A stretch of DNA of 64,000 nucleotides from Marinobacter psychrophilus. GTDB lineage: Bacteria; Pseudomonadota; Gammaproteobacteria; Pseudomonadales; Oleiphilaceae. The translations under genes and the position numbers were made by a program. The notes under the pieces were generated by a model, which ran no database searches, was not told where the DNA came from, and worked only from the letters and a program-made list of their open reading frames with translations. Positions 31,960 to 41,111 of this stretch are shown here, one piece after another. The stretch covers positions 3,100,001-3,164,000 of the forward strand of contig NZ_CP011494.1 in NCBI RefSeq assembly GCF_001043175.1, in the 5' to 3' direction. Position 1 is the stretch's first letter, and every line of letters begins with the position of its first letter.

Positions 31960-32889
31960 TTAATAACCTCGAAAAGGGTCTACTTGATTCATTAGGGCCC
32001 GACCACTTTTCATCAGTCGATAGTTTTTCAAAATTTGAGGCGCGACTGAGTTAGGATCTGTAATGCTTGAGCAGTGAGGGGTCAGGAGTATTTTGTTATT
32101 CTGCCAAAATGGATGCATCTGAGATAATGGCTCCTCTCTAAAAACATCAAGGCATGCTCCTCTCAGCTGACCTTCATTCAGTGCTGTTATCAGATCTTCA
32201 TCTATCAGGTGTTCGCCCCTTGCTACATTGACCAAGCAAGCCCCAAAAGGCAGTTTATTAATGTTTTCAAGGTTAAGAATACCCCGCGTCTCGTTTGTCA
32301 GGGGCAATAAGCAAATCAATATATCTACTTGTGAAAGAAACTCTCCTAGCTGCCTGTCGCTTGCATAAGACTTTACTCCGGTGATAGTCTTTTGAGTGCG
32401 CGACCAACCAATGACATTAAATCCAATCTTAGAAAACTTGCTAGCCGAATATTCTCCAAGCTTACCTAACCCCATTACACCGATGGTCGTATGGGCTATT
32501 GCTTTGGGTGACTGCTGTTTCCAGTTCGATTGGTATTGCTGAGCCTTGTATATGTCAAAATCCCGGAAGTAATACATAACGGCTGTATGAAGATATTCAT
32601 ACATAGACTGTGCTAGTAGAGGATCTATGATTCTTATCACCGGTAGATCTTTTGGAAAAAATTCATCATTAAGTAAATGATCTATACCTGCGCCCATAGA
32701 GCAAATGCATCGCAGATTTGGGTAGTCTCGTAGAACGCCTTCAGGATGATTCCAACATAATGCAAACTCAACGTCAGCTTTTCGGCTTTCGTTTGGCCAT
32801 ATTTGAACGTCGAGAGTAGGGTCTAATGCCCTTAGGGCGGCTACCCAGGGTTTAGGGTCTTTATTGGTGCAAATAATTGATATTGTCAT
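31960..32889 (-). CDS. D-2-hydroxyacid dehydrogenase, GhrA-like (glyoxylate/hydroxypyruvate reductase)
   Basis: The 309-residue enzyme has the split catalytic domain (RCICSMGAGIDHLL near residue 65) and an NAD(P) domain with GVMGLGKLGEYSASKFSKIG near 137. The catalytic residues are the arginine of VNVARGEHLIDEDL near 231, the glutamate of DVFREEPLSQMHPFW near 260 and the histidine of LTPHCSSITDP near 279. It reduces glyoxylate, hydroxypyruvate or related 2-keto acids. It is AT-richer than the urease genes around it and lies between the UreG chimera and the urease tail, so it was probably inserted there. Confidence 0.88.
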   Translation of the reverse strand: MTISIICTNKDPKPWVAALRALDPTLDVQIWPNESRKADVEFALCWNHPEGVLRDYPNLRCICSMGAGIDHLLNDEFFPKDLPVIRIIDPLLAQSMYEYLHTAVMYYFRDFDIYKAQQYQSNWKQQSPKAIAHTTIGVMGLGKLGEYSASKFSKIGFNVIGWSRTQKTITGVKSYASDRQLGEFLSQVDILICLLPLTNETRGILNLENINKLPFGACLVNVARGEHLIDEDLITALNEGQLRGACLDVFREEPLSQMHPFWQNNKILLTPHCSSITDPNSVAPQILKNYRLMKSGRALMNQVDPFRGY

Positions 32890-33035
32890 GTTATTTTGCT
32901 TTTTCCCGTAACTATACCGATCGCTTCTTCACCGCCAAAACGCGATTTCAAAACGGATCTGGGGAAAGAGCTGGCGTTTGCCGCCAGCCATTCTTGCGGG
33001 GACGTTGAAAGGCTGCGCTATCGTCGTCTTAACTC

Positions 33036-33215
33036 TCAGCGACGTTGCTTAATCTTCTTCCAGGCCGTGAACGCTATGGCGCTAACGATCACTGCGGCAG
33101 CCAAGTATTCAATATGCAGCACGTCGCCAATGGCTTCGTGGCCGGAGTGCGCAAGCGCGTTCGTGGAGGCCAGCAGGAGCACTGCACTGATACTCATTTT
33201 TTTGATGTTTTTCAT
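33036..33215 (-). CDS. Small secreted or membrane protein at the end of the urease operon
   Basis: A 59-residue frame: MKNIKKMSISAVLLLASTNA is a signal peptide (cleavage after ALA), then HSGHEAIGDVLHIEYLAAAV and a membrane segment ending in WKKIKQRR. The histidines just after cleavage (HSGHE) could bind nickel. It lies 43 bases downstream of ureG with a GGA upstream, so it belongs to the operon. Family not recognised. Confidence 0.6.
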   Translation of the reverse strand: MKNIKKMSISAVLLLASTNALAHSGHEAIGDVLHIEYLAAAVIVSAIAFTAWKKIKQRR

Positions 33216-33258
33216 AACTGTTTTTCCGTTTTGATTCGAAAGAAAAAAAGGTGTTCGA

Positions 33259-33897
33259 TCAGGCAGTTTTAGCCAGCTTTTCTGGCCTGCGCTCCGGCAA
33301 CATGCCCCTTTCCAAAATAAAGCTGATGATGGTTTCCAGCCCTACTCCGTCATAAAGGTTGGCAAACACAAAGGGCCGTTCGCCGCGCATCATTTTGGAA
33401 TCACGCTCCATGATGTCCAGCGAGGCGTGCACGTATTCGGCGATGTCGATTTTGTTGATGATCAGCAAGTCGGATTTGGTGATGCCGGGGCCGCCTTTGC
33501 GGGGAATTTTGTCGCCGGCGGATACGTCAATCACATACAGGGTGAGGTCAGACAGTTCCGGGCTGAAGGTGGCGGATAGGTTGTCGCCGCCGGACTCTAC
33601 CAGCACCAGTTCCAGATTCGGGTGCCGGTTTTGCAGGTCGTCGATGGCCGCCAGGTTCATGGAGGCATCTTCGCGAATGGCGGTGTGGGGGCAGCCGCCG
33701 GTTTCAACGCCAAGAATGCGGTCGGCCGGCAGGGCGTCGTGCTTCAGCAGGAAGTCGGCGTCTTCTCTTGTGTAGATGTCGTTGGTCACCACGGCGATGT
33801 CGTAGTGGTCTTTCAGGGCACTACACAGCTGGCGCAGCAATGCGGTTTTGCCGGAGCCTACCGGGCCGCCAACGCCTATTCTCAAGCAATGTTTCAT
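33259..33897 (-). CDS. ureG: Urease accessory GTPase UreG
   Basis: At 212 residues this is a normal UreG. The P-loop [17 protein letters not shown] is at residues 7-23, [12 protein letters not shown] near 39, [20 protein letters not shown] with the metal-binding CPH near 65, [17 protein letters not shown] near 100 and the base-recognition NKIDIAEYV. It couples GTP hydrolysis to nickel delivery to apo-urease together with UreD, UreF and UreE. It is the last conserved urease gene; part of it was copied into the chimera at 31444. Confidence 0.95.
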   Translation of the reverse strand: MKHCLRIGVGGPVGSGKTALLRQLCSALKDHYDIAVVTNDIYTREDADFLLKHDALPADRILGVETGGCPHTAIREDASMNLAAIDDLQNRHPNLELVLVESGGDNLSATFSPELSDLTLYVIDVSAGDKIPRKGGPGITKSDLLIINKIDIAEYVHASLDIMERDSKMMRGERPFVFANLYDGVGLETIISFILERGMLPERRPEKLAKTA

Positions 33898-33949
33898 GGT
33901 TATTTCCTCGTTCGCTATTCGTTTCTGAAGACGTCAGTTTCTGAAAAAA

Positions 33950-34645
33950 TTAACTTCTAAAAAGTCTCGAATACTGTGTTTCGTGCAACGCACTGCCCAG
34001 CGCCAGCCCCGGCAAGATAGGGCCAAGGTCGTGATCTTCCCTTTGCAGAGCAACCTCCACGGCTGTCACCAGCAGTGGGCGCATGTGTTCGGTGATGCGC
34101 TGGGCGGCGGTGTGGCCAAGGGGCAGCGCTTTGCAGGCGACGGACAGCTGGTTTTCCAGCCAGGCCCAGGCGAAGCCAATGAGTGTTTGCCGTTGCGGTA
34201 CCTGTCGGTAATGGGCTACCCAAGCGAACATGGTGATGTAACCCGGTTGGTTCGGAATCAGGTTCGCATCCGGCAGCAAGCCAAGGTTGCGCAGCAAGGT
34301 GACCAGGGCCGCGCCCAAGCGGGTGTCTTCGTCGCTCAGTTCGGCGGTTTCACGGGTGGCTTGTAGCCAGGTGTTCCACTGGGCAATGGCCTGCGCATCT
34401 TCCGTTGCCCAGGCCGTTTGCAGCCGTGCCAGCAGGGGCAGCTCGCAGCGGCTTAAACCATCTTCTAGAACGCCTTCCAGCCATTCCTGCAAGTCCGCTT
34501 CGGTTTTCACCCAGCCCAGTTCAAACGCACTTTCCAGGCCCTGTGACCAGGCAAAGGCGCCTATGGGCAGCGCAGGGCTGACCAATTGCATCAGGCCCAG
34601 TAGTGCCAGGTCGCTCGAAGCGCCTGGTTGGCTGTCAGTGGTCAT
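33950..34645 (-). CDS. ureF: Urease accessory protein UreF
   Basis: The 231-residue all-helical protein opens DLALLGLMQLVSPALPIGAF and continues AWSQGLESAFELGWVKTEAD, the typical UreF N-terminus. GYITMFAWVAHYRQVPQRQT follows, with a C-terminal YSRLFRS. UreF bridges UreD and UreG on the apo-urease and controls GTPase-coupled activation. It starts five bases after ureE and is 52 bases before ureG. Confidence 0.93.
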   Translation of the reverse strand: MTTDSQPGASSDLALLGLMQLVSPALPIGAFAWSQGLESAFELGWVKTEADLQEWLEGVLEDGLSRCELPLLARLQTAWATEDAQAIAQWNTWLQATRETAELSDEDTRLGAALVTLLRNLGLLPDANLIPNQPGYITMFAWVAHYRQVPQRQTLIGFAWAWLENQLSVACKALPLGHTAAQRITEHMRPLLVTAVEVALQREDHDLGPILPGLALGSALHETQYSRLFRS

Positions 34646-34650
34646 GACTG

Positions 34651-35112
34651 TTAATGCTCATGGCTGTGACTCGCCGGAGCATAGGCGCCCGGCTCGGGGT
34701 CGAATTTGGCGTTGTGGTGGGCAAGAGTGGCGCCCAGGTGCTCGGCCAGTTCTTCCAGCACGTGGTCGGGCGGAAAGCGAACCCAGCCACCCTGCTCGTC
34801 TTCGCCAATGGCCAGTGACACGTGGCGGTTGCCCAGGTGGTAGCAAAGGCGCGCCAGGGGCAGGCCAGCGCCAATGCGTGCGGTGACCACGGGCTCGTCG
34901 GCGGCGCGAATGCGGATAACTTCGCCGGTTCGGGCTTGCAGCAAGTCGCCATCGCGCAGTACCGGGCCACGGTCCAGAAACAGGCCTACATCAAGGCTGG
35001 TTTCGGTGGTAGCGCGCAGGCGGCCGCGCATACGCAGTTCGTAGGGCAGAACCAGGTTGTCGTGAATTTCTGCGCTGTCGATGTTATGGGTGCGTTCTAT
35101 TAGTTCCAGCAT
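34651..35112 (-). CDS. ureE: Urease nickel metallochaperone UreE
   Basis: A 153-residue protein with the UreE N-terminal domain (LVLPYELRMRGRLRATTETS, DVGLFLDRGPVLRDGDLL) and the nickel-binding CYHLGNRHVSLAIG near residue 90. A short histidine tail, ASHSHEH, is present. It carries nickel to the UreDFG complex. It follows ureC by 19 bases. Confidence 0.93.
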   Translation of the reverse strand: MLELIERTHNIDSAEIHDNLVLPYELRMRGRLRATTETSLDVGLFLDRGPVLRDGDLLQARTGEVIRIRAADEPVVTARIGAGLPLARLCYHLGNRHVSLAIGEDEQGGWVRFPPDHVLEELAEHLGATLAHHNAKFDPEPGAYAPASHSHEH

Positions 35113-35131
35113 AGGGTTCTCCGGGTGCGCC

Positions 35132-36835
35132 TTAAAACAGGTGGTAGCGCTGGGCCAGTGGCAGTTCAGAAGCCGGCTCGCAGGTAAGCAGTTCGCCGTC
35201 TGCGTACACTTCGTAGGTTTGCGGGTCTACGGTGATGTGTGGGCAGGCGTCGTTCAGTTTCATGTCGGCCTTGCGCACCTGCCGTACGTTCTTGCAGGCC
35301 GCCAGCGGGCTGTCCAGGCCCAGTGCTTTGCCAACGCCCGCATCCAACGCAGCCTGGCTGACAAACGTCAGGCGCGTGGCGCTGGCGGCTTTGCCAAAGG
35401 CGCCAAACATCAGGCGGTAATGCACGGGCTGGGGCGTGGGGATAGAGGCGTTAGGGTCACCCATGGGCGCGGCTGCAATCATGCCTCCTTTCACAATAAG
35501 GGCGGGCTTTACGCCGAAAAACGCCGGGTTCCACAACACCAGGTCTGCCATCTTTCCCACTTCTACCGAGCCTACTTCATGGCTGATGCCGTGGGTGATG
35601 GCGGGGTTGATGGTGTACTTGGCGATGTAGCGTTTGGCGCGAAAGTTGTCGGCACCCAAGTCTTCATCTTGCGGCAGCAAGCCACGTTGCTGTTTCATTT
35701 TGTGAGCCGTTTGCCAGGTGCGGCACACCACTTCGCCCACCCGGCCCATGGCCTGGGAATCAGAGGCAATCATCGAGATAACGCCCAGGTCGTGAAGGAT
35801 GTCTTCTGCGGCGATGGTCTCGCGACGAATGCGTGAATCGGCGAAGGCGACGTCTTCGGGGATGTTCGGGTCCAGGTGGTGGCACACCATCAGCATGTCT
35901 AGGTGTTCGTCGATGGTGTTCACGGTGTAGGGCCGCGTGGGGTTGGTGGATGACGGCAGCACGTAGGGTTTGGAGCAGGCGGTGATGATGTCGGGCGCGT
36001 GGCCGCCACCGGCACCTTCGGTGTGGTAGGTGTGAATGCAGCGTTCTTTGAACGCGGCCAAGGTGTCTTCCACAAAGCCGGATTCGTTCAGGGTGTCGGT
36101 GTGAATGGCCACCTGTACGTCGTATTTGTCTGCCACGGTCAGGCAGTTGTCGATGCTGGCCGGGGTGGTGCCCCAGTCTTCGTGCAGTTTCAGGCCAATG
36201 GCGCCGGCTTTTATTTGCAGTTCCAGGGCTTCGGGCAGGCTGGCGTTGCCTTTGCCAAGGAAGCCGATGTTCATCGGCATGCTGTCGACGGCCTGAAGCA
36301 TTTTGCCCATGTGCCAGGCACCGGGTGTGCACGTGGTGGCGTTGGTGCCGGTGGCCGGGCCGGTGCCGCCGCCGAGCATGGTGGTAATGCCGCTCATCAG
36401 GGCTTCTTCAATCTGCTGGGGGCAGATGAAGTGGATGTGGGCGTCGATACCACCGGCGGTGAGGATTTTGCCTTCGCCGGCGATGATTTCGGTGCCAGGG
36501 CCGATAACGATGGTGACATCTGGCTGGGTGTCGGGGTTGCCGGCTTTGCCGATGGCGGCGATGCGGCCGTTTTGCAGGCCAACGTCGGCTTTAACGATGC
36601 CCCACCAATCCAGAATCAGGGCGTTGGTGATGACGGTGTCCATCACGGTGTCGTCGGCGCGCTGGCTTTGGCCCATGCCGTCACGGATGACTTTACCGCC
36701 GCCGAATTTTACTTCGTCACCGTAGTGGGTGGCGTCGCTCTCCACTTCTATCCACAGCTCTGTGTCGCCCAGCCGGACTCGGTCACCGGTGGTGGGGCCG
36801 TACATGTCGGCGTAGGCTTGTCTTGTGATTTTCAT
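35132..36835 (-). CDS. ureC: Urease catalytic subunit alpha
   Basis: The 567-residue subunit has all active-site elements: [20 protein letters not shown] near residue 132 with two nickel-binding histidines, and the carbamylated-lysine motif [15 protein letters not shown] near 212. [34 protein letters not shown], the flap MVCHHLD and [13 protein letters not shown] follow. It hydrolyses urea to ammonia and carbamate in the cytoplasm. Its ATG overlaps the ureB stop by four bases. Confidence 0.97.
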   Translation of the reverse strand: MKITRQAYADMYGPTTGDRVRLGDTELWIEVESDATHYGDEVKFGGGKVIRDGMGQSQRADDTVMDTVITNALILDWWGIVKADVGLQNGRIAAIGKAGNPDTQPDVTIVIGPGTEIIAGEGKILTAGGIDAHIHFICPQQIEEALMSGITTMLGGGTGPATGTNATTCTPGAWHMGKMLQAVDSMPMNIGFLGKGNASLPEALELQIKAGAIGLKLHEDWGTTPASIDNCLTVADKYDVQVAIHTDTLNESGFVEDTLAAFKERCIHTYHTEGAGGGHAPDIITACSKPYVLPSSTNPTRPYTVNTIDEHLDMLMVCHHLDPNIPEDVAFADSRIRRETIAAEDILHDLGVISMIASDSQAMGRVGEVVCRTWQTAHKMKQQRGLLPQDEDLGADNFRAKRYIAKYTINPAITHGISHEVGSVEVGKMADLVLWNPAFFGVKPALIVKGGMIAAAPMGDPNASIPTPQPVHYRLMFGAFGKAASATRLTFVSQAALDAGVGKALGLDSPLAACKNVRQVRKADMKLNDACPHITVDPQTYEVYADGELLTCEPASELPLAQRYHLF

Positions 36836-37149
36836 TTCTGCACCTCCAGACTTCCCATCACTTCGCCGCGAAAACCGTAGATGTTTCGGCTGCCGGCAAA
36901 CGGAATCAGGGTGACCTTTCGTGACTGTCCAGGCTCGAAGCGAATGGCGGTACCCGCGGCGACATCAAGCCGGTAGCCTGTTGCTTTGGGACGGTCAAAC
37001 TTCAGCGCCGGATTGGCTTCGGCGAAGTGGTAGTGAGAGCCGATCTGTATCGGGCGGTCGCCGGTGTTGGCGACGTCGACGGTGATGCGTTTGCGGCCGG
37101 CGCAGAGTTCTATGTCGCCGTCTTTCAGTTGGTACTCTCCGGGGATCAT
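36832..37149 (-). CDS. ureB: Urease subunit beta
   Basis: About 105 residues. I start at [18 protein letters not shown] (37149), the standard UreB N-terminus; six upstream codons overlap ureA and are unlikely. [40 protein letters not shown] and [14 protein letters not shown] are diagnostic. It is a structural subunit of the (UreABC)3 trimer. It starts ten bases after ureA. Confidence 0.95.
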   Translation of the reverse strand: MIPGEYQLKDGDIELCAGRKRITVDVANTGDRPIQIGSHYHFAEANPALKFDRPKATGYRLDVAAGTAIRFEPGQSRKVTLIPFAGSRNIYGFRGEVMGSLEVQK

Positions 37150-37159
37150 GGCGCGGCCC

Positions 37160-37462
37160 TCATACAATGGGGTTGTGAACAGTCACCAGTTTGGTGCCGT
37201 CCGGGAAGGTGGCTTCTACCTGCACTTCGGGAATCATCTCGGCGATGCCGTCCATCACGTCGTCGCGGGTCAGAATTTCCGCGCCGCTGCTCATCAGCTC
37301 GGCAACGGTTCGGCCCTCACGCGCGCCTTCCATAATTTCGGTGCTGATCAGGGCGATGGCTTCGGGGTAATTCAGTTTCAGACCTTTGGCTTTGCGGCGT
37401 TCGGCCAGCAGGCCGGCCGTGAACAGCAGCAGCTTGTCTTTGTCTCTTGGTGTCAGTTCCAT
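37160..37462 (-). CDS. ureA: Urease subunit gamma
   Basis: The 100-residue subunit begins [20 protein letters not shown] and contains [20 protein letters not shown], then [20 protein letters not shown]. Separate small UreA and UreB genes are the usual bacterial form. It lies 18 bases downstream of ureD. Confidence 0.96.
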   Translation of the reverse strand: MELTPRDKDKLLLFTAGLLAERRKAKGLKLNYPEAIALISTEIMEGAREGRTVAELMSSGAEILTRDDVMDGIAEMIPEVQVEATFPDGTKLVTVHNPIV

Positions 37463-37480
37463 TTTGTTGTTCCTCTAATC

Positions 37481-38413
37481 TCAGGTCAGCCATATCCGCG
37501 GCACTGTCGCCGCTTTGCCGGTCAGCAAGGGCCGCAATAACTCCCAGGCTTGCTGGCATATAGCCCAGGCTTCGTTTCTTTCTTGCCCCAAGTAACGCAA
37601 CAACACCACGCCCCGGCGACGAGTAACAGCCCAGCGTGGGTTTGCCGGCAGTGCAGCACGCAGTGCTTCTATTGCGGCGGCTTCGTTTTCCAGGCCAACC
37701 ACCCACAAGGTGGCCTGTACGGTTGCGCCGCCCTGGCCCCAAGGGCCTTTGAAGCGGCGGTGTTGCGGGCTCATGATTTGGCGTTCCAGCCATAACGGCT
37801 GGCCGTCCATCCGCAGTTGGAAACGCTGCTCCATATGGCCGGATGTGAACGGCAACTGGCTGGCCGGGCGGCCAAGGGCGAGAATTTCCCAGCCCAGGCA
37901 TTTGGCGCCGGTTTGCAGTTCGATGGTGGTGGTTTGTTCGCCCCGGGAGCCGTCAAACGCCAGGGTTTCCTGCGGCAGGTATTCGAGTGTGGCGTTGCTG
38001 GCGACGTGCAAGCGGGTGTGTTGGCCCCAGGCCACACCATGGCTGTCAGCTTTGTAGAGTTTGGCGGCGGCGGGTGTGGTTAGCAGCACGTGCGCGCCTT
38101 CTTCCACAGTGGCATCAATACGCAGTTCGTCGCCGCTGACCAGCCCACCCGGCGGGTGAAGCAGGTACACATGACAACAGCCGTTGCGGCCTTCCGGGTA
38201 AAACGGCCGCTGCACTCTTAACGGGCCGTGGTGCTTGCGCCGCGCTAATCGGGTAATGGCGTTGCCTGACCCATCGCTGCGTAGGTCAAAACCCAAAGAC
38301 AGAGCCGCGGCCCAACGCCTTTGTGGGTCGAAGCGGTGTCCGGAATCCTGTTCTGGCGAGTGAACGGGCTCGGTACGCTGATCAACGGGCGCAACGCGCT
38401 GAAACACGGTCAT
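37481..38413 (-). CDS. ureD: Urease accessory protein UreD
   Basis: The 310-residue protein shows RPFYPEGRNGCCHVYLLHPP, GGLVSGDELRIDATVEEGAH, LLTTPAAAKLYKAD and EYLPQETLAFDGSRGEQTTT, the UreD/UreH signature. It is the platform that binds apo-urease and recruits UreF-UreG. Its ATG overlaps the urtE stop (ATGA), which ties the urea transporter and urease genes into one translational series. Confidence 0.94.
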   Translation of the reverse strand: MTVFQRVAPVDQRTEPVHSPEQDSGHRFDPQRRWAAALSLGFDLRSDGSGNAITRLARRKHHGPLRVQRPFYPEGRNGCCHVYLLHPPGGLVSGDELRIDATVEEGAHVLLTTPAAAKLYKADSHGVAWGQHTRLHVASNATLEYLPQETLAFDGSRGEQTTTIELQTGAKCLGWEILALGRPASQLPFTSGHMEQRFQLRMDGQPLWLERQIMSPQHRRFKGPWGQGGATVQATLWVVGLENEAAAIEALRAALPANPRWAVTRRRGVVLLRYLGQERNEAWAICQQAWELLRPLLTGKAATVPRIWLT

Positions 38414-39162
38414 ACCGTCAGGTGCTTTTTAATGAGTTCGTTGGTCAGACCGGCGATTTCGCCTTCGGCCACGCGGCGGCCGCGGTCGAGGATGGCAAAG
38501 CGGTCGGCGTACTTGCGGGCGAAAGGCAGTTTTTGCTCCACCAACAGCACCGTCAGGCCGTCTTCTTTGATCAGCGTGCGAATAACCTCGCCAATCTGAG
38601 CGACGATGTTGGGCTGAATGCCCTCTCCCGGCTCGTCCAGAATCAACAGACGGGGTTCAATCACCAAGGCCCGGCCAATAGCCAGTTGCTGTTGCTGGCC
38701 GCCAGAGAGATCGCCGCCGCGGCGGTGGCGCATTTCTTCCAGCACCGGAAACAGTTCGTACACGCGTTCGGGGATTTTTTTGCTGCCGTCTTTACGCACC
38801 GCCAGGCCGGTACGCAGGTTTTCTTCCACCGTCAGCAGCGGGAAAATCTGCCGGCCCTGAGGCACGTAGCCTATGCCCAGGCGAGAACGGTCTTCAATTT
38901 TTTTCTGGGTAAGCTCGACCTCTTGGGCGAACGTAATGGAACCGCTCTTGACGGTTTCTTCGCCCATGATGCATTTCATCAGCGTGGTTTTACCCACGCC
39001 ATTGCGGCCCATAACGCAGGTACACTGGCCCTCGGGCACATCCAGTTCCAGATCCCAAAGGGTGTGGCTTTCGCCGTAATACTGATCGATTTTCTGGATT
39101 TTCAGCATTAGGTTTTTCATTGGCAACTGGCGTTCAATCAGCATCAAGCTCTCAACTGGCAT
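38410..39162 (-). CDS. urtE: Urea ABC transporter ATP-binding protein UrtE
   Basis: About 250 residues with Walker A GRNGVGKTTLMKC, the Q-loop GYVPQGRQIFP, the signature DLSGGQQQQLAIGRALV and Walker B LLILDEPGEGIQPNIV. The GEGIQP after the Walker B acid is typical of UrtE. I start at 39162 because GGAGGAAAC precedes it and it overlaps the urtD stop. A later ATG (39108, MLKIQKIDQYYG) would match the usual UrtE length but has no ribosome site. It powers urea import with UrtD. Confidence 0.93.
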   Translation of the reverse strand: MPVESLMLIERQLPMKNLMLKIQKIDQYYGESHTLWDLELDVPEGQCTCVMGRNGVGKTTLMKCIMGEETVKSGSITFAQEVELTQKKIEDRSRLGIGYVPQGRQIFPLLTVEENLRTGLAVRKDGSKKIPERVYELFPVLEEMRHRRGGDLSGGQQQQLAIGRALVIEPRLLILDEPGEGIQPNIVAQIGEVIRTLIKEDGLTVLLVEQKLPFARKYADRFAILDRGRRVAEGEIAGLTNELIKKHLTV

Positions 39163-39986
39163 CAAGTTTCCTCCCCCAAGTACACCTTGATAACGTCCGG
39201 GTGGTTAGACACCTGGTCCATGGTGCCTTCCGCCAGCACGCTGCCCTGGTGCAACACGGTAACTTTGCGGGCGATGGAGCGCACAAAGCCCATGTCGTGT
39301 TCCACCACCACAACGGACTGTTTGCCGGCAAGCGTGGTGAGCAATTCGGCGGTGCGTTCCATTTCCTGTTCGGTCATACCGGCCACGGGTTCGTCTACCA
39401 GTAACAAGCGCGGTTTTTGCATCAGCAACATGCCAATTTCCAGCCATTGTTTCTGGCCGTGGGACAAAATGCCGGCCAAGGCAGCACGAAGGTTGCGCAG
39501 ACCAATCGTCTCCAGCACTTCGTCGATGCGGTCGCGGCATTCGCCGTTCAGCACCGCGGTCAGCGTAGGCAGTACGCGCTTGTCCGCCGCCATCGCCAAT
39601 TCCAGGTTTTCGAACACTGTGAGTGCTTCAAACACCGTGGGCTTCTGAAATTTGCGGCCAATGCCCAACGAGGCGATTTCGGGTTCGCTTTTGGTCAGCA
39701 GGTTATGGCGGCTGCCAAACCAGACCGAGCCGGTATCGGGTCGGGTTTTGCCGGTAATGATGTCCATCATGGTGGTTTTGCCCGCCCCGTTAGGCCCAAT
39801 GATGCAGCGCAGCTCGCCGTCGTCGATGGTCAGGTTCAGGTTGTTGATGGCCTTGAAGCCGTCAAAGCTCACGCTGACGTCTTCCAGGTACAGAATAGGC
39901 CCGTGGCGAACGTCAACCGGTGATACCTCTGGAATCAGAAAATTGAACACCTTGTCGCGGTTGGCGAGTTCCTTTAAAAAACTCAT
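39162..39986 (-). CDS. urtD: Urea ABC transporter ATP-binding protein UrtD
   Basis: The 274-residue ATPase has VSFDGFKAINNLNLTIDDGE, Walker A GPNGAGKTTMMDIITG, ILSHGQKQWLEIGMLLMQKP as signature (SHGQ instead of SGGQ, normal for UrtD) and LLLVDEPVAGMTEQEME. The EVSPVDVRHGPILYLEDVSV N-terminus is a UrtD trait. It overlaps urtC and urtE by four and three bases. Confidence 0.94.
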   Translation of the reverse strand: MSFLKELANRDKVFNFLIPEVSPVDVRHGPILYLEDVSVSFDGFKAINNLNLTIDDGELRCIIGPNGAGKTTMMDIITGKTRPDTGSVWFGSRHNLLTKSEPEIASLGIGRKFQKPTVFEALTVFENLELAMAADKRVLPTLTAVLNGECRDRIDEVLETIGLRNLRAALAGILSHGQKQWLEIGMLLMQKPRLLLVDEPVAGMTEQEMERTAELLTTLAGKQSVVVVEHDMGFVRSIARKVTVLHQGSVLAEGTMDQVSNHPDVIKVYLGEET

Positions 39987-41107
39987 ACGGTGGCCTCCTG
40001 CGTGTCGGGATTGTTAGCGGGCGCAGCGGCCTTTTTAGGCTTGAACACCAACCCGGCAATGCCTTTGGGCAGAAACACCGTAACCAGAACAAACAAACCG
40101 CCCAAGGCGAACAGCCAGGCGTCTGGCATCACGCCGGTAAGGACGGTTTTGGCGTAGTTCACCAGTACTGCACCAATCACCGCGCCGTAAAGCGTGGCGC
40201 GACCACCCAAGGCCACCCACACCACAATTTCAATGGAGAACAACGGCGAAAATTCGCTGGGGTTGATGATGCCCACCTGGGGCACATACAAGGCGCCCGC
40301 TACGCCGGCCAGCATAGCCGATATCACGAATACGAATAACTGCACCCGTTCCACCCGATAGCCCAGAAAGCGGGTTCGCGCTTCGGCGTCGCGGCAGGCC
40401 ACGCTCACCCGGCCCAGCTTGCTGGTCACAATGCCGCGGCAAATCACAAAACCAATCGCCAGCGCCACACCGGTGGCCAGGAACAGCCCCAGGCGGGTGG
40501 CATCGGTGCGCAAATTGAAGCCCAGAAGGTCTCGGAAATCGGTCAGGCCGTTATTGCCGCCAAAACCCATTTCGTTGCGGAAGAACGCCAGCATCAGGGC
40601 AAAGGTCAGCGCCTGAGTGATGATAGACAGGTAAACCCCGGTCACCCGCGACCGAAACGCCAGAAAGCCGAACACCAGTGCTAGAAGGCCGGGCGCCAGC
40701 AGCACCATCGCAAAGGCAAACCAGGCCATGTCGAAACCCAGCCAGTACCAAGGCAACTCCTGCCAATTCAGAAACACCATGAAATCCGGCAGAACCGGGT
40801 CGCCGTAGGTGCCGCGATCGCCAATCTGGCGCATCAGGTACATGCCCATGGCGTAGCCTCCGAGGGCAAAAAATGCGCCGTGGCCCAAGCTCAGAATGCC
40901 CAGGTAACCCCACACCAAATCGACAGCCACTGCCAGCAAGGCGTAACACAGATACTTGCCCAGCAAGGTAACGGTGTAAGCGCTGACATGCAGCGCGTTG
41001 TCTTCCGGCAAGGCCAGGTGCAGCACCGTAACCACCGCCAGCGCTGCAAACAGAACGCCCAAAAATGTTTGAGTGGAGCGTTCAGCCAAAGGTCTTGTTA
41101 GCCACAT
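39983..41107 (-). CDS. urtC: Urea ABC transporter permease UrtC
   Basis: About 374 residues, LivM-like with roughly ten membrane segments. It includes GYLGILSLGHGAFFALGGYA near residue 70 and RSRVTGVYLSIITQALTFAL and FFRNEMGFGGNNGLTDF near 160, which is characteristic of UrtC. I start at MWLTRPLAERS (41107), four bases after urtB; an earlier start would overlap it. Confidence 0.93.
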   Translation of the reverse strand: MWLTRPLAERSTQTFLGVLFAALAVVTVLHLALPEDNALHVSAYTVTLLGKYLCYALLAVAVDLVWGYLGILSLGHGAFFALGGYAMGMYLMRQIGDRGTYGDPVLPDFMVFLNWQELPWYWLGFDMAWFAFAMVLLAPGLLALVFGFLAFRSRVTGVYLSIITQALTFALMLAFFRNEMGFGGNNGLTDFRDLLGFNLRTDATRLGLFLATGVALAIGFVICRGIVTSKLGRVSVACRDAEARTRFLGYRVERVQLFVFVISAMLAGVAGALYVPQVGIINPSEFSPLFSIEIVVWVALGGRATLYGAVIGAVLVNYAKTVLTGVMPDAWLFALGGLFVLVTVFLPKGIAGLVFKPKKAAAPANNPDTQEATV

Positions 41108-41111
41108 GTCC

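Noticed and set aside
35999..36880. Long open frame (293 codons) on the plus strand across ureC/ureB
   Set aside because: It is antisense to the strongly conserved urease genes; glycine/valine-rich composition is the usual shadow in GC-rich DNA.
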